The translations under genes were made by a program, and so were the position numbers. 64,000 nt of DNA from Planctomycetota bacterium (GTDB lineage: Bacteria; Planctomycetota; UBA1135; GCA-002686595): assembly GCA_020853575.1 (NCBI GenBank), contig JADYYP010000024.1, positions 124,001 to 188,000 on the forward strand, given 5' to 3'. Shown piece after piece: positions 56,484-64,000 of the stretch. The notes beneath the pieces were generated by a model. It was not told where the DNA came from. It did no database searches and saw only the letters and a list, made by a program, of their open reading frames with translations. Position 1 is the first letter of the stretch; each line of letters starts with the position of its first letter.

Positions 56484-57251
56484 ATGTCCCACGATCTCGG
56501 AACCCCCATCGAAGCCACCCCCGCACGCTCCGTTCTCACGCCGCTGGCGATCGCGCTGGCCCTCGCCGGTTGCAGCACGACGCCCGCGCGTCACGACGCG
56601 CTCGCCGCGCGGCCCATGCCCGCCACGGAATCCGGCCTCGAGCGCGCGAGCGACGCGGGCGCGCGCAACGAAGCCAATTTCCCCGAGCTGACGCCGAGCC
56701 CGCTCGCGCTCCAAGAGTCGGGCTTCGTGCCGGAGTGGTGCTTCGCGCTTTCCGTGGGCTACACCTGCGTCGACAGCTCGAGCGGTGATTTCTCGCAGAA
56801 CGATGTCGACGAGACCGACACCGGCTTCGCGGGATCGGTGGCCTATCGCCCGCTGCGCTGGGTCTCGGCGGAGCTCTGCTACCAAGACCTCGGCCAGGAG
56901 ACCTACATCGATCGCAGCACGCCGGGCTTCGTGTTCGATGGCAAGGTCGACACCACGGCCTACGGCCTGTCGGCGGTCGGCCACTACCCGCTGAGCGAGC
57001 TCGGGCTCGGTGGCTTCTGGGCGCGCGTCGAAGCGCTCGCACGCCTGGGCGTCCTCAAGTGGGAGGCCGAGGACAAGGGCGTCACCGTCGGCGCCGGCTC
57101 GTACTCCGAGAGCGACGACGGCACCGATCTGACCTACGGCCTGGGAGCGCGCGTCGTGCTGCTCGACCACCTCTCGGCGCGCCTGGAGTGGAACGCCATC
57201 GACGACATCGACTTCTCGAACTGGTGGCTCGGGTTCCTCTGGTCGCTGTGA
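56484..57251 (+). CDS. Outer-membrane beta-barrel lipoprotein
   Basis: A 255-residue protein. Leader with lipobox LALAGC (residues 25-30) marks a lipoprotein. After a flexible Ala-rich linker there are alternating amphipathic strands (CFALSVGYTCVDSSSG, VAYRPLRWVSAELCYQDLG, AYGLSAVGHYPLSELG, LTYGLGARVVLLDHLSARLEWN) ending in Leu, as in OmpA/OMP_b-brl eight-strand barrels. Barrel lipoproteins of this type occur in many Gram-negatives, function usually unknown. A hairpin lies between it and the convergent P-domain gene. Confidence 0.8.
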   Translation: MSHDLGTPIEATPARSVLTPLAIALALAGCSTTPARHDALAARPMPATESGLERASDAGARNEANFPELTPSPLALQESGFVPEWCFALSVGYTCVDSSSGDFSQNDVDETDTGFAGSVAYRPLRWVSAELCYQDLGQETYIDRSTPGFVFDGKVDTTAYGLSAVGHYPLSELGLGGFWARVEALARLGVLKWEAEDKGVTVGAGSYSESDDGTDLTYGLGARVVLLDHLSARLEWNAIDDIDFSNWWLGFLWSL

Positions 57252-57261
57252 TCCGCGGCGA

Positions 57262-57296
57262 GCTCCACGGCGCGCACGCGCGCCGCGTCGTGGAGC
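57262..57296. terminator. Hairpin between convergent genes
   Basis: Inverted repeat gctccacg (57262-57269) with cgtggagc (57289-57296), extended inside by a GC-alternating stem. No T run follows. Located between the stops at 57251 and 57307; probable bidirectional terminator. Confidence 0.45.
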
Positions 57297-57306
57297 CGCG
57301 CCCGCG

Positions 57307-59853
57307 TCAGGGCTGGTAGGTGAGCTCGAGCGCGGCGGAGAGGAACGTCGTCTTGCACGACTGCGGGTCGCGGAACCAACCCTGGACGTGCGCTTGCTGC
57401 CCGATGCTCCAAGGGTTTCCGAGCGCGCTCGGATTGGCCAGCTGGAAGGCGTTCCAATCGAGCACCAACGAGCCGTTGCACTGCCCCGCGGCCCCGCCGG
57501 AGATCTGCGCGAAGGTGCGTTGGGTCGGCGGCTTGACGCACAGGAAGCTCGAGCCGCCGCTGCACCAGGCCTGATTCTGCGTGCCGTTGACGCCGTAGAA
57601 GACGATGCCGGACTTCTGGCCTTCGACGGACGACACCGTCACCACGCAGATGTTGGAGTGGGCGACGTTGGGGTTGTTGACCGCCGCAATGCTCGGGATG
57701 CAGCCCGAGCTCGTGCCAGGCAAGGTCGGCGTGCAGAACGTCAGCGGGCCCGACCCCGAGCACGTCGAGAGCGTCAGATCCCAGCGGTTGAGCGTGCCCG
57801 TGTCGTTGCCGAAGTCGTCGAACACCTCGATCGTCCAGGTGCCGTTGGGGTTCTCGCCCACGAAGTTGTCGAACGAGCCTTCCGGGGCCAACGGCGTCGC
57901 GACCACCAGGTCGAGGTAGGGATAGTCCGAGGGTGCGACGGCGAGCGCCGGATCCCAGGTCGTGCCGTTGTAGACGTCGTCGAGGTTGCCGGCGTTGTCG
58001 CTGGCGACCACCACCGTGGTGCCCGCGGGTGAGGTGAGCTTGATGTCTATGTCGTCCGACCAGGTGTGCTGGATCTCGGTGTAGAGCACGAGCTTCGAGA
58101 GCGACGTGCTCAAGCCGCTGACGGCGATCGTGTCCGTCACCGAGCCGAGGTCGGGAATCGCCACCAAGGGCGAGCTCGAGAAGGTCGTCGCGCTCGTCAC
58201 GGGAGCGATCGGGACCGTCGCCAGCGTCAGCGACCAGTTGGTCAAACTGCCCGCGACCGCCGTGGAGTCGTCGGTGATGCGCAGCGTCCACACGCCGTTG
58301 GGATTCTCGCCGCGGAACGCGCTCAAGCGTCCCTCGGGGCTCAGCGGCGTCGCCACCACGTTGAGCGTGTAGAAGTGGTCCGTCACCGGATCGTTGGCGT
58401 CGTCGTCGAACAGCGTGCCGTTGAACACTCCGCCGGTGAAGCCGTTGTCGGTCGTGACCGTGATCGTCTTGCCCGAAGGCGCGGAGAGCGTGATGTCGAG
58501 GTCGGCGCAGGCGCCGTGGGCGATGGTGGTGAGCAAGTCGACGTCCCACAGATACGAGCCCATCCCCGAAACGTTCGCGGTGAAGGCCGTCGTCGGTCCC
58601 GCGCCGAATTCCGGGATCGCTCCGCTCGTGCCGGAGAAGCTCGCGAGCGGGCTGGGGCTCAACGGCGCGCTGGCCGAGACCGTCAAGTCCCAGCGCACCA
58701 AGCTGCCAACGTTGGTCGCGGTGTCGTCGCTGACCGAGAGCGTCCAGTTGCCGTTGGGATTCTGGCCGAGGAAGTTGTCGAACGACCCCTCGGGCGAGAG
58801 CAGCGCCGCGACGACGTTGTCGGCGAACAGCTTGTCGGTCACCGGCGCGGTTGCATCCGGATCGAAGGTCGTGCCGTTGAACACGTTGTCGAAGCTCCCG
58901 CCCCCATCGGTGGTGACCACCACCGCTGTGCCCGCGGGCGAGATCAAGCGCACGTCGAGATCGGCGGAGAACGTGTGGGGCAGCTCGACGTAGAGCTTGA
59001 CGGCGGTGGTGAACGAGCCGAGCCCGGAGACCGCGACCACGTCGTTGGTCGTGGCGTTGTCGGCCAGCGCCAGGTTCGGGGTGCGCGCGAAGGTGCTCGT
59101 CGTCTGGCTCGGCGCGCTCGGCAAGCTGGCCACCTCGATCGTCCACGAGCCGAGCGAGCCGGTGTTGGACAAGTTGTCGTCCTGGACGAACAGCGTCCAC
59201 GTGCCGTTGGGGTTCTCGCCGCGGAAAGCCGCCAGTCGACCCTCGGCGCTCAGCGGCGTCGCGACCACCAGATTCGTGAACACGCGGTCGGTGACCGGAT
59301 CGTTGACGTTGTCGTCCCACAGGGTGCCGTTGAAGCAGTCGTCGTTGATGCCCGCGTTGTCCGTGGTCAACACCACCGCGGTGCCCGCGGGCGAGATCAG
59401 GGTGACATCGAGGTCCTGGCAGGCCGTGTGTGCGAGGAAGGTGCGCACGTTGACGTCCCACAGGTAGGCGCCCAAGCCCGAGACCGTGGCCGTGAACTGC
59501 ACCGAGGAGGTGCTCGGGATCGGACCCGCGCTGCCATTGAACACGGCCGAAGTGGTCGACGAGCCACAGGTCGGCGTGATCAGGGATTGGGCACTCGTGA
59601 GCGGGCTCGCCGCGAGCTCGCCCATCGTCCCGAAGGTCGCGTTCGCCGGATCGTCGCCACCCAAGTGCTCGGCGTGCCGCTGGTAGCTCTCGAGCAGCGC
59701 CGTCAACTCACGCTGCGGGGCCCCGCTGGTCCGTGCGCGCTCGATCTGGCGTGCGATCTCGAGCATGCGCTGGTGTTCCTGCGACTGCGCGAGCGCGCCG
59801 CCGCCGAGCACCCAACCGGCCAATGCGAACGAGAGCGAGAGACAACGAACCAT
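57307..59853 (-). CDS. Secreted protein with four P-domains (P/Homo B) and type I C-terminal domain
   Basis: An 848-residue exported protein; start at MVRCLSLS is fixed by AGGAGG 6 bases upstream. The leader ends ALAQ. After a helical spacer (residues 25-75) come four proprotein-convertase P-domains of ~150 residues, each with the DLDVTLISPAGTAV-type core and GENPNGTWTL. Domains 1 and 3 share 'YLWDV ... AH.ACQDLD'; domains 2 and 4 share 'KLYVE.PHT.SADLD', so the order is ABAB. No peptidase domain is present although P-domains usually follow subtilases. The end carries the type I C-terminal domain (LTFCTPTLP, FLCVKPPTQRT, WFRDP). Role likely adhesive or structural. Confidence 0.88.
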   Translation of the reverse strand: MVRCLSLSFALAGWVLGGGALAQSQEHQRMLEIARQIERARTSGAPQRELTALLESYQRHAEHLGGDDPANATFGTMGELAASPLTSAQSLITPTCGSSTTSAVFNGSAGPIPSTSSVQFTATVSGLGAYLWDVNVRTFLAHTACQDLDVTLISPAGTAVVLTTDNAGINDDCFNGTLWDDNVNDPVTDRVFTNLVVATPLSAEGRLAAFRGENPNGTWTLFVQDDNLSNTGSLGSWTIEVASLPSAPSQTTSTFARTPNLALADNATTNDVVAVSGLGSFTTAVKLYVELPHTFSADLDVRLISPAGTAVVVTTDGGGSFDNVFNGTTFDPDATAPVTDKLFADNVVAALLSPEGSFDNFLGQNPNGNWTLSVSDDTATNVGSLVRWDLTVSASAPLSPSPLASFSGTSGAIPEFGAGPTTAFTANVSGMGSYLWDVDLLTTIAHGACADLDITLSAPSGKTITVTTDNGFTGGVFNGTLFDDDANDPVTDHFYTLNVVATPLSPEGRLSAFRGENPNGVWTLRITDDSTAVAGSLTNWSLTLATVPIAPVTSATTFSSSPLVAIPDLGSVTDTIAVSGLSTSLSKLVLYTEIQHTWSDDIDIKLTSPAGTTVVVASDNAGNLDDVYNGTTWDPALAVAPSDYPYLDLVVATPLAPEGSFDNFVGENPNGTWTIEVFDDFGNDTGTLNRWDLTLSTCSGSGPLTFCTPTLPGTSSGCIPSIAAVNNPNVAHSNICVVTVSSVEGQKSGIVFYGVNGTQNQAWCSGGSSFLCVKPPTQRTFAQISGGAAGQCNGSLVLDWNAFQLANPSALGNPWSIGQQAHVQGWFRDPQSCKTTFLSAALELTYQP

Positions 59854-60064
59854 CGAGCGCCTCCTGAGCAGGTCGTCACGCTTCGCCGCGCCGAGCGCCG
59901 AACGCTCGACCCACCCGCGGACGAAAGAGCACGCCATGGTACGCGCCGTCGCGCGGACTCGCAGCCGCCGCGGCGCCGTTGATCGAAGCTTGTCGGAGGC
60001 TCGGGCGCGTCTCGAGACGCTGGCCACACTCCACGGCGAGGCGCCGGCGCGCTATCGTCCCGGC

Positions 60065-61027
60065 ATGAAGCGCGCACGCCCGTCCCCCAGCGAGTTGTTC
60101 CCCGAGATCGAGCCCTACGCGGAAGGCGAGTTGGCGGTCTCCAAGCTGCACACGATCCACTACGAGGAGTGCGGCAATCCGCGCGGGAAACCGCTGGTGT
60201 TCCTGCACGGCGGGCCGGGCGGCGGCATCGACCCGCTGTACCGCCGCTACTTCGACCCCAAGAAGTGGCGCATCGTGCTGTTCGACCAGCGCGGCTGCGG
60301 GCGCAGCACTCCGCACGCGGAGCTGCGCGAGAACTCGACCTGGGATCTGGTGCGCGACATCGAAGCGCTGCGCGAGAAGTTGGGCATCGAGCGTTGGGTG
60401 GTGTTCGGCGGCAGCTGGGGCAGCACGCTCTCGCTGGCCTATGCCCAAACGCATCCGCGGCGCGTGCTCGCCCTGGTGCTGCGCGGCATCTTCCTGTTGC
60501 GCCGCAGCGAGCTCCTGTGGTTCTACCAGGAGGGCGCGAGTCACCTGTTCCCCGATGCCTGGGAGGAGTACCTCGAGCCGATCCCGGTGCGCGAGCGCGG
60601 CGACATGATGAAGGCCTACTACAAGCGCCTGACGAGCCCCAACCGCGCCGTTCGCGCGCGCGCGGCGCGCGCTTGGTCGGTGTGGGAAGGCACGACCAGC
60701 AAGCTGCGCACGGATCCCGAGTTGGTCAAGCGCTTCGCCGGCGGCAAGTTCGCCGATGCCTTCGCGCGCATCGAGGCGCACTACTTCGTGAACCGCGGCT
60801 TCCTCGAGCGCGACGACCAGCTGCTGCGCGGCGCCAAGAAGCTCGCCAAGATCCCGGGCGTGATCGTGCAGGGACGCTACGACGTGGTGTGCCCGATGCG
60901 CTCGGCCTGGGACCTGCACCGCGCTTGGCCCCAGGCCAAGCTGATCGTCGTGCCCGACGCGGGCCACTCGATGACCGAACCCGGCATCCGCGCCGCGCTG
61001 GTCTCCGAGACCGACGCGTTCGCCTGA
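60065..61027 (+). CDS. pip: Prolyl aminopeptidase
   Basis: A 320-residue S33-family serine peptidase that removes N-terminal proline from peptides. Motifs: oxyanion loop HGGPGGG (48-54), DQRGCGRS (74-81), nucleophile GGSWGS (Ser117), the acid in GRYDVVCPM and the base in DAGHSMTEPG. No signal peptide, so cytoplasmic. Start ATG 60065 is chosen; upstream in-frame codons (to 59765) are not supported by any ribosome site. Length is typical of the family. Confidence 0.95.
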   Translation: MKRARPSPSELFPEIEPYAEGELAVSKLHTIHYEECGNPRGKPLVFLHGGPGGGIDPLYRRYFDPKKWRIVLFDQRGCGRSTPHAELRENSTWDLVRDIEALREKLGIERWVVFGGSWGSTLSLAYAQTHPRRVLALVLRGIFLLRRSELLWFYQEGASHLFPDAWEEYLEPIPVRERGDMMKAYYKRLTSPNRAVRARAARAWSVWEGTTSKLRTDPELVKRFAGGKFADAFARIEAHYFVNRGFLERDDQLLRGAKKLAKIPGVIVQGRYDVVCPMRSAWDLHRAWPQAKLIVVPDAGHSMTEPGIRAALVSETDAFA

Positions 61028-61057
61028 GCGCGGCCGACCAGCACCCGCAACGCCGCG

Positions 61058-61621
61058 GTGAAGAGCTACTCCACGCGCAACGACGTGCTGTCGAAGCCCA
61101 CCACCTTGACGCTCGTCGCAGACGCGCTGCGGGTCGAGGTCGAGGGCTCGGCGACGCGCACGATCCCCCTGTCCACGGTCGAGGAACTGCGCCTTTCATT
61201 CGCGCCCACGGGTGCCGAGCACGCGCGCTTTCGCGCGAGCCTGAGGGCGGCGCGCGAGCGCGAGATCGTGTTCTTCAACCGGCGCTACCGCGGGCTCTAC
61301 GACTTCGAGGACACGAGCGCGGAGTACGTCGCGTTCCTGCGCGAGCTCCACCTCGAGCTCGCCGCGCGCGCGCCGGCGTGTCGCTTCGTCGCCGGCTGCG
61401 GTGGCTTGCGCTATCTGGTCAACGTGCTCGCGCTGGCGATCGCGGCTCTCGCGGTGCTGGGCGCCGTGGTGTACTTCCTCATCGTCGGATTGGTGTGGTT
61501 GGTTCTGCTCAAGCTGGTGTTGATCGCATTCGCGCTCCCGACCGCGCTGCGCTGGCTCGCGCGCAACAAGCCTCGCGGCTACGCGCCGCGTGCCATTCCG
61601 AGCGACGTCCTGCCGGGCTAG
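61058..61621 (+). CDS. Membrane protein with PH-like N-terminal half
   Basis: A 187-residue protein from GTG 61058, 30 bases after the pip stop on the same strand. Residues 1-105 are soluble, beta-rich (KPTTLTLVADALRVEVEG, TIPLSTVEELRLSFAPTG, REIVFFNRRYRGLYDFED), resembling a PH-like domain. Residues ~120-165 form two transmembrane helices (VNVLALAIAALAVLGAVVYF, IVGLVWLVLLKLVLIAFAL). Function unknown. Confidence 0.75.
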   Translation: MKSYSTRNDVLSKPTTLTLVADALRVEVEGSATRTIPLSTVEELRLSFAPTGAEHARFRASLRAAREREIVFFNRRYRGLYDFEDTSAEYVAFLRELHLELAARAPACRFVAGCGGLRYLVNVLALAIAALAVLGAVVYFLIVGLVWLVLLKLVLIAFALPTALRWLARNKPRGYAPRAIPSDVLPG

Positions 61622-61640
61622 CCGAGCGCGGACGGCCAGC

Positions 61641-61697
61641 GCGCGAGGAGCTCACGCTCTCGACGTCCGGCGACGGTGGGGTGACGGCGCCTCCCAT
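61641..61697 (-). repeat. 57-bp dispersed intergenic repeat, copy D (inverted)
   Basis: The reverse complement aligns without gaps to copies A and B; its core reads GCCGGACGTCGAGAGCGTGA. It lies between the stop of the membrane protein and the stop of the flagellin gene (convergent pair), a setting like that of copy C. Confidence 0.7.
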
Positions 61698-61734
61698 TTC
61701 CCGAGAGCGCGCATGCGCGCTCAAGATCGAGCGC

Positions 61735-62556
61735 TCACAGTCCGAGCAGGCGCAGCGCCAACTGCGGCTGGAGATTGGCCTGGGACAAGACGCTCACCGA
61801 CAGTTGCTGCAGGATCGAATTGCGCATCATGTCCGCGGTCTCGAGCGCGATGTCCACGTCGCGGATGCGCGACTCGGCCGCCGAGAGGTTCTCGCGCGAG
61901 TTGAGGATCGAACGGATCGCGCTCTCCAGTCGATTCTGAGTCGCGCCGAGCCCGCCGCGCACCTGATTGACGTCGTCCAGCGCGCCGTCGAGCGCGCTCA
62001 GCGCCGTGTTCGCGCCTCCGACGCTCGCCAGCGAGAGCGACCCGATGCCGAGCGTCGTCGCCGTGATGTCGCCCAGCGAGATGGCGATGGTCTCGCCGGC
62101 GTTCGTGCCGACTTGGATCGAGAGCGTGGACGCCAGACCGTCGAGTAGGCCGACTCCGTTGAAGCTGGTTTGGGAGGCCACGCGCGCGATCTCGACGATC
62201 AGCGACTGGAACTCGGTGTCGAGCGTGGCGCGATCGGACGTCGACAGCGTCCCGTTCGAGGCCTGCACCGCGAGCTCGCGCATGCGGATCAAGTTGTTGT
62301 CGACCTCGGCCAGCGCACCCTCGGCCGTCTGCACCAGAGACACGCCGTCCTGGGCGTTGCGGCTGGCTGCGGTCAGTGAACGAATCTGCGCGCGCATGCG
62401 CTCCGAGATGCCGAGCCCCGCGGCGTCGTCGGCCGCGGTCGCGATCCGCAGACCACTCGAGAGCCGCGCGAAGTTGCCCTGCAGACGCGCTGTCACGCTC
62501 GCCAGGTTGCGCTGAGCGGTGAGCGCGGAGACGTTCGTGTTGACGCGCAGTCCCAT
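61735..62556 (-). CDS. fliC: Flagellin
   Basis: A 273-residue short flagellin, the filament subunit exported by the flagellar type III system. The N-terminal D0/D1 region begins [18 protein letters not shown] with [20 protein letters not shown]; the C-terminal region has [17 protein letters not shown] and [24 protein letters not shown]. The central variable domain is only ~60 residues. Start at MGLRVN is clear by family pattern; an upstream ATG at 62601 is rejected. No other flagellar gene is in the window. Confidence 0.97.
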   Translation of the reverse strand: MGLRVNTNVSALTAQRNLASVTARLQGNFARLSSGLRIATAADDAAGLGISERMRAQIRSLTAASRNAQDGVSLVQTAEGALAEVDNNLIRMRELAVQASNGTLSTSDRATLDTEFQSLIVEIARVASQTSFNGVGLLDGLASTLSIQVGTNAGETIAISLGDITATTLGIGSLSLASVGGANTALSALDGALDDVNQVRGGLGATQNRLESAIRSILNSRENLSAAESRIRDVDIALETADMMRNSILQQLSVSVLSQANLQPQLALRLLGL

Positions 62557-62699
62557 GGCCTCGCGGCGTCGAGCCGCACACGCGCAGTCGTCGACCCGCA
62601 TCGACGATCTTCAGCTGCGCGCGCGAAACCGCGCGGGCCGACGAGGCCCGCGGATCGACTCGGAAAGTGCTTCCACGCACTCAACCCGGGAAGCGCCCG

Positions 62700-62882
62700 G
62701 CGCTGGCCCCCACACAGCTCGAGCGTGTTGCCCTCGGGGTCGACCACCCAGCCGAACTTGCCGCACTCGGAGACCTCGGTGCGCGTGTCGACCTGGCAGC
62801 CCGCGGCGCGCAGCTCGGCCAACACGCGCTCGAGCTCGCGGCGGCGCAGCGTCGCGCCACCCCAGGCCAGAGTCTCCAGTCC
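62700..62882 (-). pseudogene. Remnant of a VOC/glyoxalase family gene
   Basis: On the minus strand the frame reads LETLAWGG, ELERVLAELRAAGCQVDTR and GKFGWVVDPEGNTLEL, matching the C-terminal half of VOC-type (glyoxalase/dioxygenase-fold) proteins. The N-terminal half is missing, and the frame runs on without a stop towards flagellin. It is therefore a truncated gene. The rest of the 62557-63040 interval shows no other feature. Confidence 0.55.
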
Positions 62883-63040
62883 GAGGTGCGCGCGGCAGCA
62901 CTCAGCCAGAGCTTTGGAACGCGGGCCTTCGCTTACACCCCACCGACGCCGGTCACGCGTTGCTTGCTCGTCGCCTCGCGTGCCACGCTGCATCGGTCGC
63001 TCGCGGACTGCACGCAAGACGGCGTACACTCCAACGTCCC

Positions 63041-63544
63041 ATGGAAGTCGCCTCGACCGAGCGCCTCGTCTTGCGCGAGCTCACTGCCGACGACGCCGCC
63101 GAGATGTTCGCGCTCAACGCCGATCCCGAGGTCCTGCGCTACCTGAGCGATGTGCCCTACGCGTCGGTCGACGCGGCGCGCGCGTTCTTGGAGGCCTACC
63201 CCGAGTACCGCAGGCGCGGCTTCGGTCGCTGGGCAGTCATCGAGCGCGAGAGCAACTCCTTCGTCGGTTGGTGCGGACTCAAGGACATCGCCGGCGTGGT
63301 CGACCTGGGGTACCGCTTGCACCGTCGGTTTTGGAGCCGTGGATTCGCGACGGAGGCGGCGCGCGCCAGCCTGCGCCTGGGGTTCGAGCGCTTCGCGCTG
63401 GAGCGCGTCGTTGGACGCGCGTTGCCCGCGAACCTCGCGTCGCGCCGCGTGCTCGAGAAATGCGGCATGCGGCTGTGGAAGCGCGCGCCTCACGACGGGT
63501 TCGACGATGTCGTGCACTACGTCGTCGAGCGAGGTGCGCCGTGA
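63041..63544 (+). CDS. GNAT acetyltransferase (RimJ/Acetyltransf_3 type)
   Basis: A 167-residue acetyltransferase of the RimJ/RimL type: STERLVLRELTADDAAEMF start, GWCGLKDIAGVVDLGYRLH core, FWSRGFATEAARASLRLGFE (acetyl-CoA loop) and RVLEKCGMRLW near the end. Its TGA overlaps the GTG of ung (GTGA), so they share a transcript. Substrate unknown; protein N-termini or small molecules are both possible. Confidence 0.9.
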   Translation: MEVASTERLVLRELTADDAAEMFALNADPEVLRYLSDVPYASVDAARAFLEAYPEYRRRGFGRWAVIERESNSFVGWCGLKDIAGVVDLGYRLHRRFWSRGFATEAARASLRLGFERFALERVVGRALPANLASRRVLEKCGMRLWKRAPHDGFDDVVHYVVERGAP

Positions 63545-64000
63545 ACGTGCCGCACAGCTGGCGCGAGGCACTGTCCCGTGCCGTCGACAGCCCGTCGTTC
63601 GCCAGGCTCGCGAGTTTCGTCGAGGCCGAGCGCGCCGAGCACGAGGTGTTCCCGCCGCGCGAGGACGTCTTCGCGGCGCTCGAGCGCACTCCGCCGACGC
63701 ACGTGCGTGCCGTGTTGCTCGGCCAGGATCCATACCACGACGTGGGGCAGGCCCACGGCTTGTGTTTCTCCGTGCGACGCGGCACGGCGCTCCCGCCCTC
63801 CCTGCGCAACGTGTTCAAGGAGCTGAAGAGCGACCTCGGCTGCGACGCGCCCGGACACGGGGACCTGGGAGCCTGGGCGGAACGCGGCGTGCTGTTGCTC
63901 AACAGCGTGCTGACCGTGCGAGCCCACGCGGCTGGATCGCACCGCGGTCGCGGCTGGGAGCAGTTCACCGATGCCGTGCTCGAGCACGTGTGCACGGCGC
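63541..64000 (+). CDS. ung: Uracil-DNA glycosylase, 3' truncated by window end
   Basis: The first 153 codons of family I uracil-DNA glycosylase, which removes uracil from DNA in base-excision repair. GTG start at 63541 overlaps the stop of the GNAT gene. The catalytic water-activating motif GQDPYH (near residue 60) and LPPSLRNVFKELKSDL and GVLLLNSVLTVRAHAAGSH confirm the family. The second catalytic motif (HPSPLS type) would lie beyond the window. Confidence 0.96.
   Translation, partial: MNVPHSWREALSRAVDSPSFARLASFVEAERAEHEVFPPREDVFAALERTPPTHVRAVLLGQDPYHDVGQAHGLCFSVRRGTALPPSLRNVFKELKSDLGCDAPGHGDLGAWAERGVLLLNSVLTVRAHAAGSHRGRGWEQFTDAVLEHVCTA

Noticed and set aside
57307-59853. Internal DNA repeats as a possible mobile or satellite element
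   Set aside because: They follow codon-level repetition of the four P-domains and do not extend beyond the gene.
58066-59982. Plus-strand open frame of 638 codons antisense to the P-domain gene
   Set aside because: Composition is Arg/Gly/Ala/His repetitive and it mirrors the internal repeats of the opposite gene; no ribosome site or domain.

Overview
The window is roughly two-thirds G+C by eye. It reads as a chromosomal segment of a Gram-negative, motile, respiring bacterium, most likely a planctomycete. The inference rests on three things: a sigma-70 factor fused to a transmembrane segment and a long exported region; many large secreted proteins (beta-propellers, beta-helix, FG-GAP, P-domain) ending in a shared Cys-rich C-terminal domain; and a thrombospondin-type-3/dockerin-like 'D-N-N-VPDECE' signature. 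No tRNA, rRNA, CRISPR array, IS element or phage module was found.

Layout. 1-11.1 kb: end of a fatty-acid beta-oxidation alpha subunit; a DUF1028 secreted protein; a membrane-tethered sigma factor directly behind a secreted esterase; a secreted CTD protein; and the lysine genes dapE-dapD. 11.1-24 kb: a GNAT acetyltransferase; a beta-propeller/di-haem cytochrome; an M16 lipoprotein peptidase divergent from an exported methyltransferase; a secreted esterase; and a tightly overlapping biotin-carboxylase operon. 24-34 kb: a small secreted protein; an octahaem cytochrome c with a small membrane partner; two tandem paralogous secreted proteins separated by a strong terminator; and an OPT oligopeptide transporter. 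34-40 kb: three more secreted surface-type proteins. The first has its signal peptide thrown out of frame by four copies of a 7-bp tandem repeat, a candidate phase-variation switch. The second has a lower-GC body joined to a host-like C-terminal domain.

40-50.5 kb is a cell-surface glycan cluster: three GT4 glycosyltransferases, a DegT-family aminotransferase, a sulfotransferase, a FemAB-like acyltransferase, two methyltransferases, an SGNH hydrolase and a WaaP/KdkA-like sugar kinase. An MsbA-type ABC exporter follows at 54.5 kb. 50.6-64 kb holds small housekeeping and hypothetical genes, an outer-membrane barrel lipoprotein, a protein with four P-domains, a prolyl aminopeptidase, flagellin, a VOC-family remnant, another GNAT and the start of uracil-DNA glycosylase.

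Most notable: (i) the AGTTCGC x4 frame switch at 34390; (ii) two families of C-terminal domains on seven secreted proteins, candidate sorting signals of an export system; (iii) the sigma factor fused to its own transmembrane sensor; (iv) a 57-bp dispersed intergenic repeat present four times.
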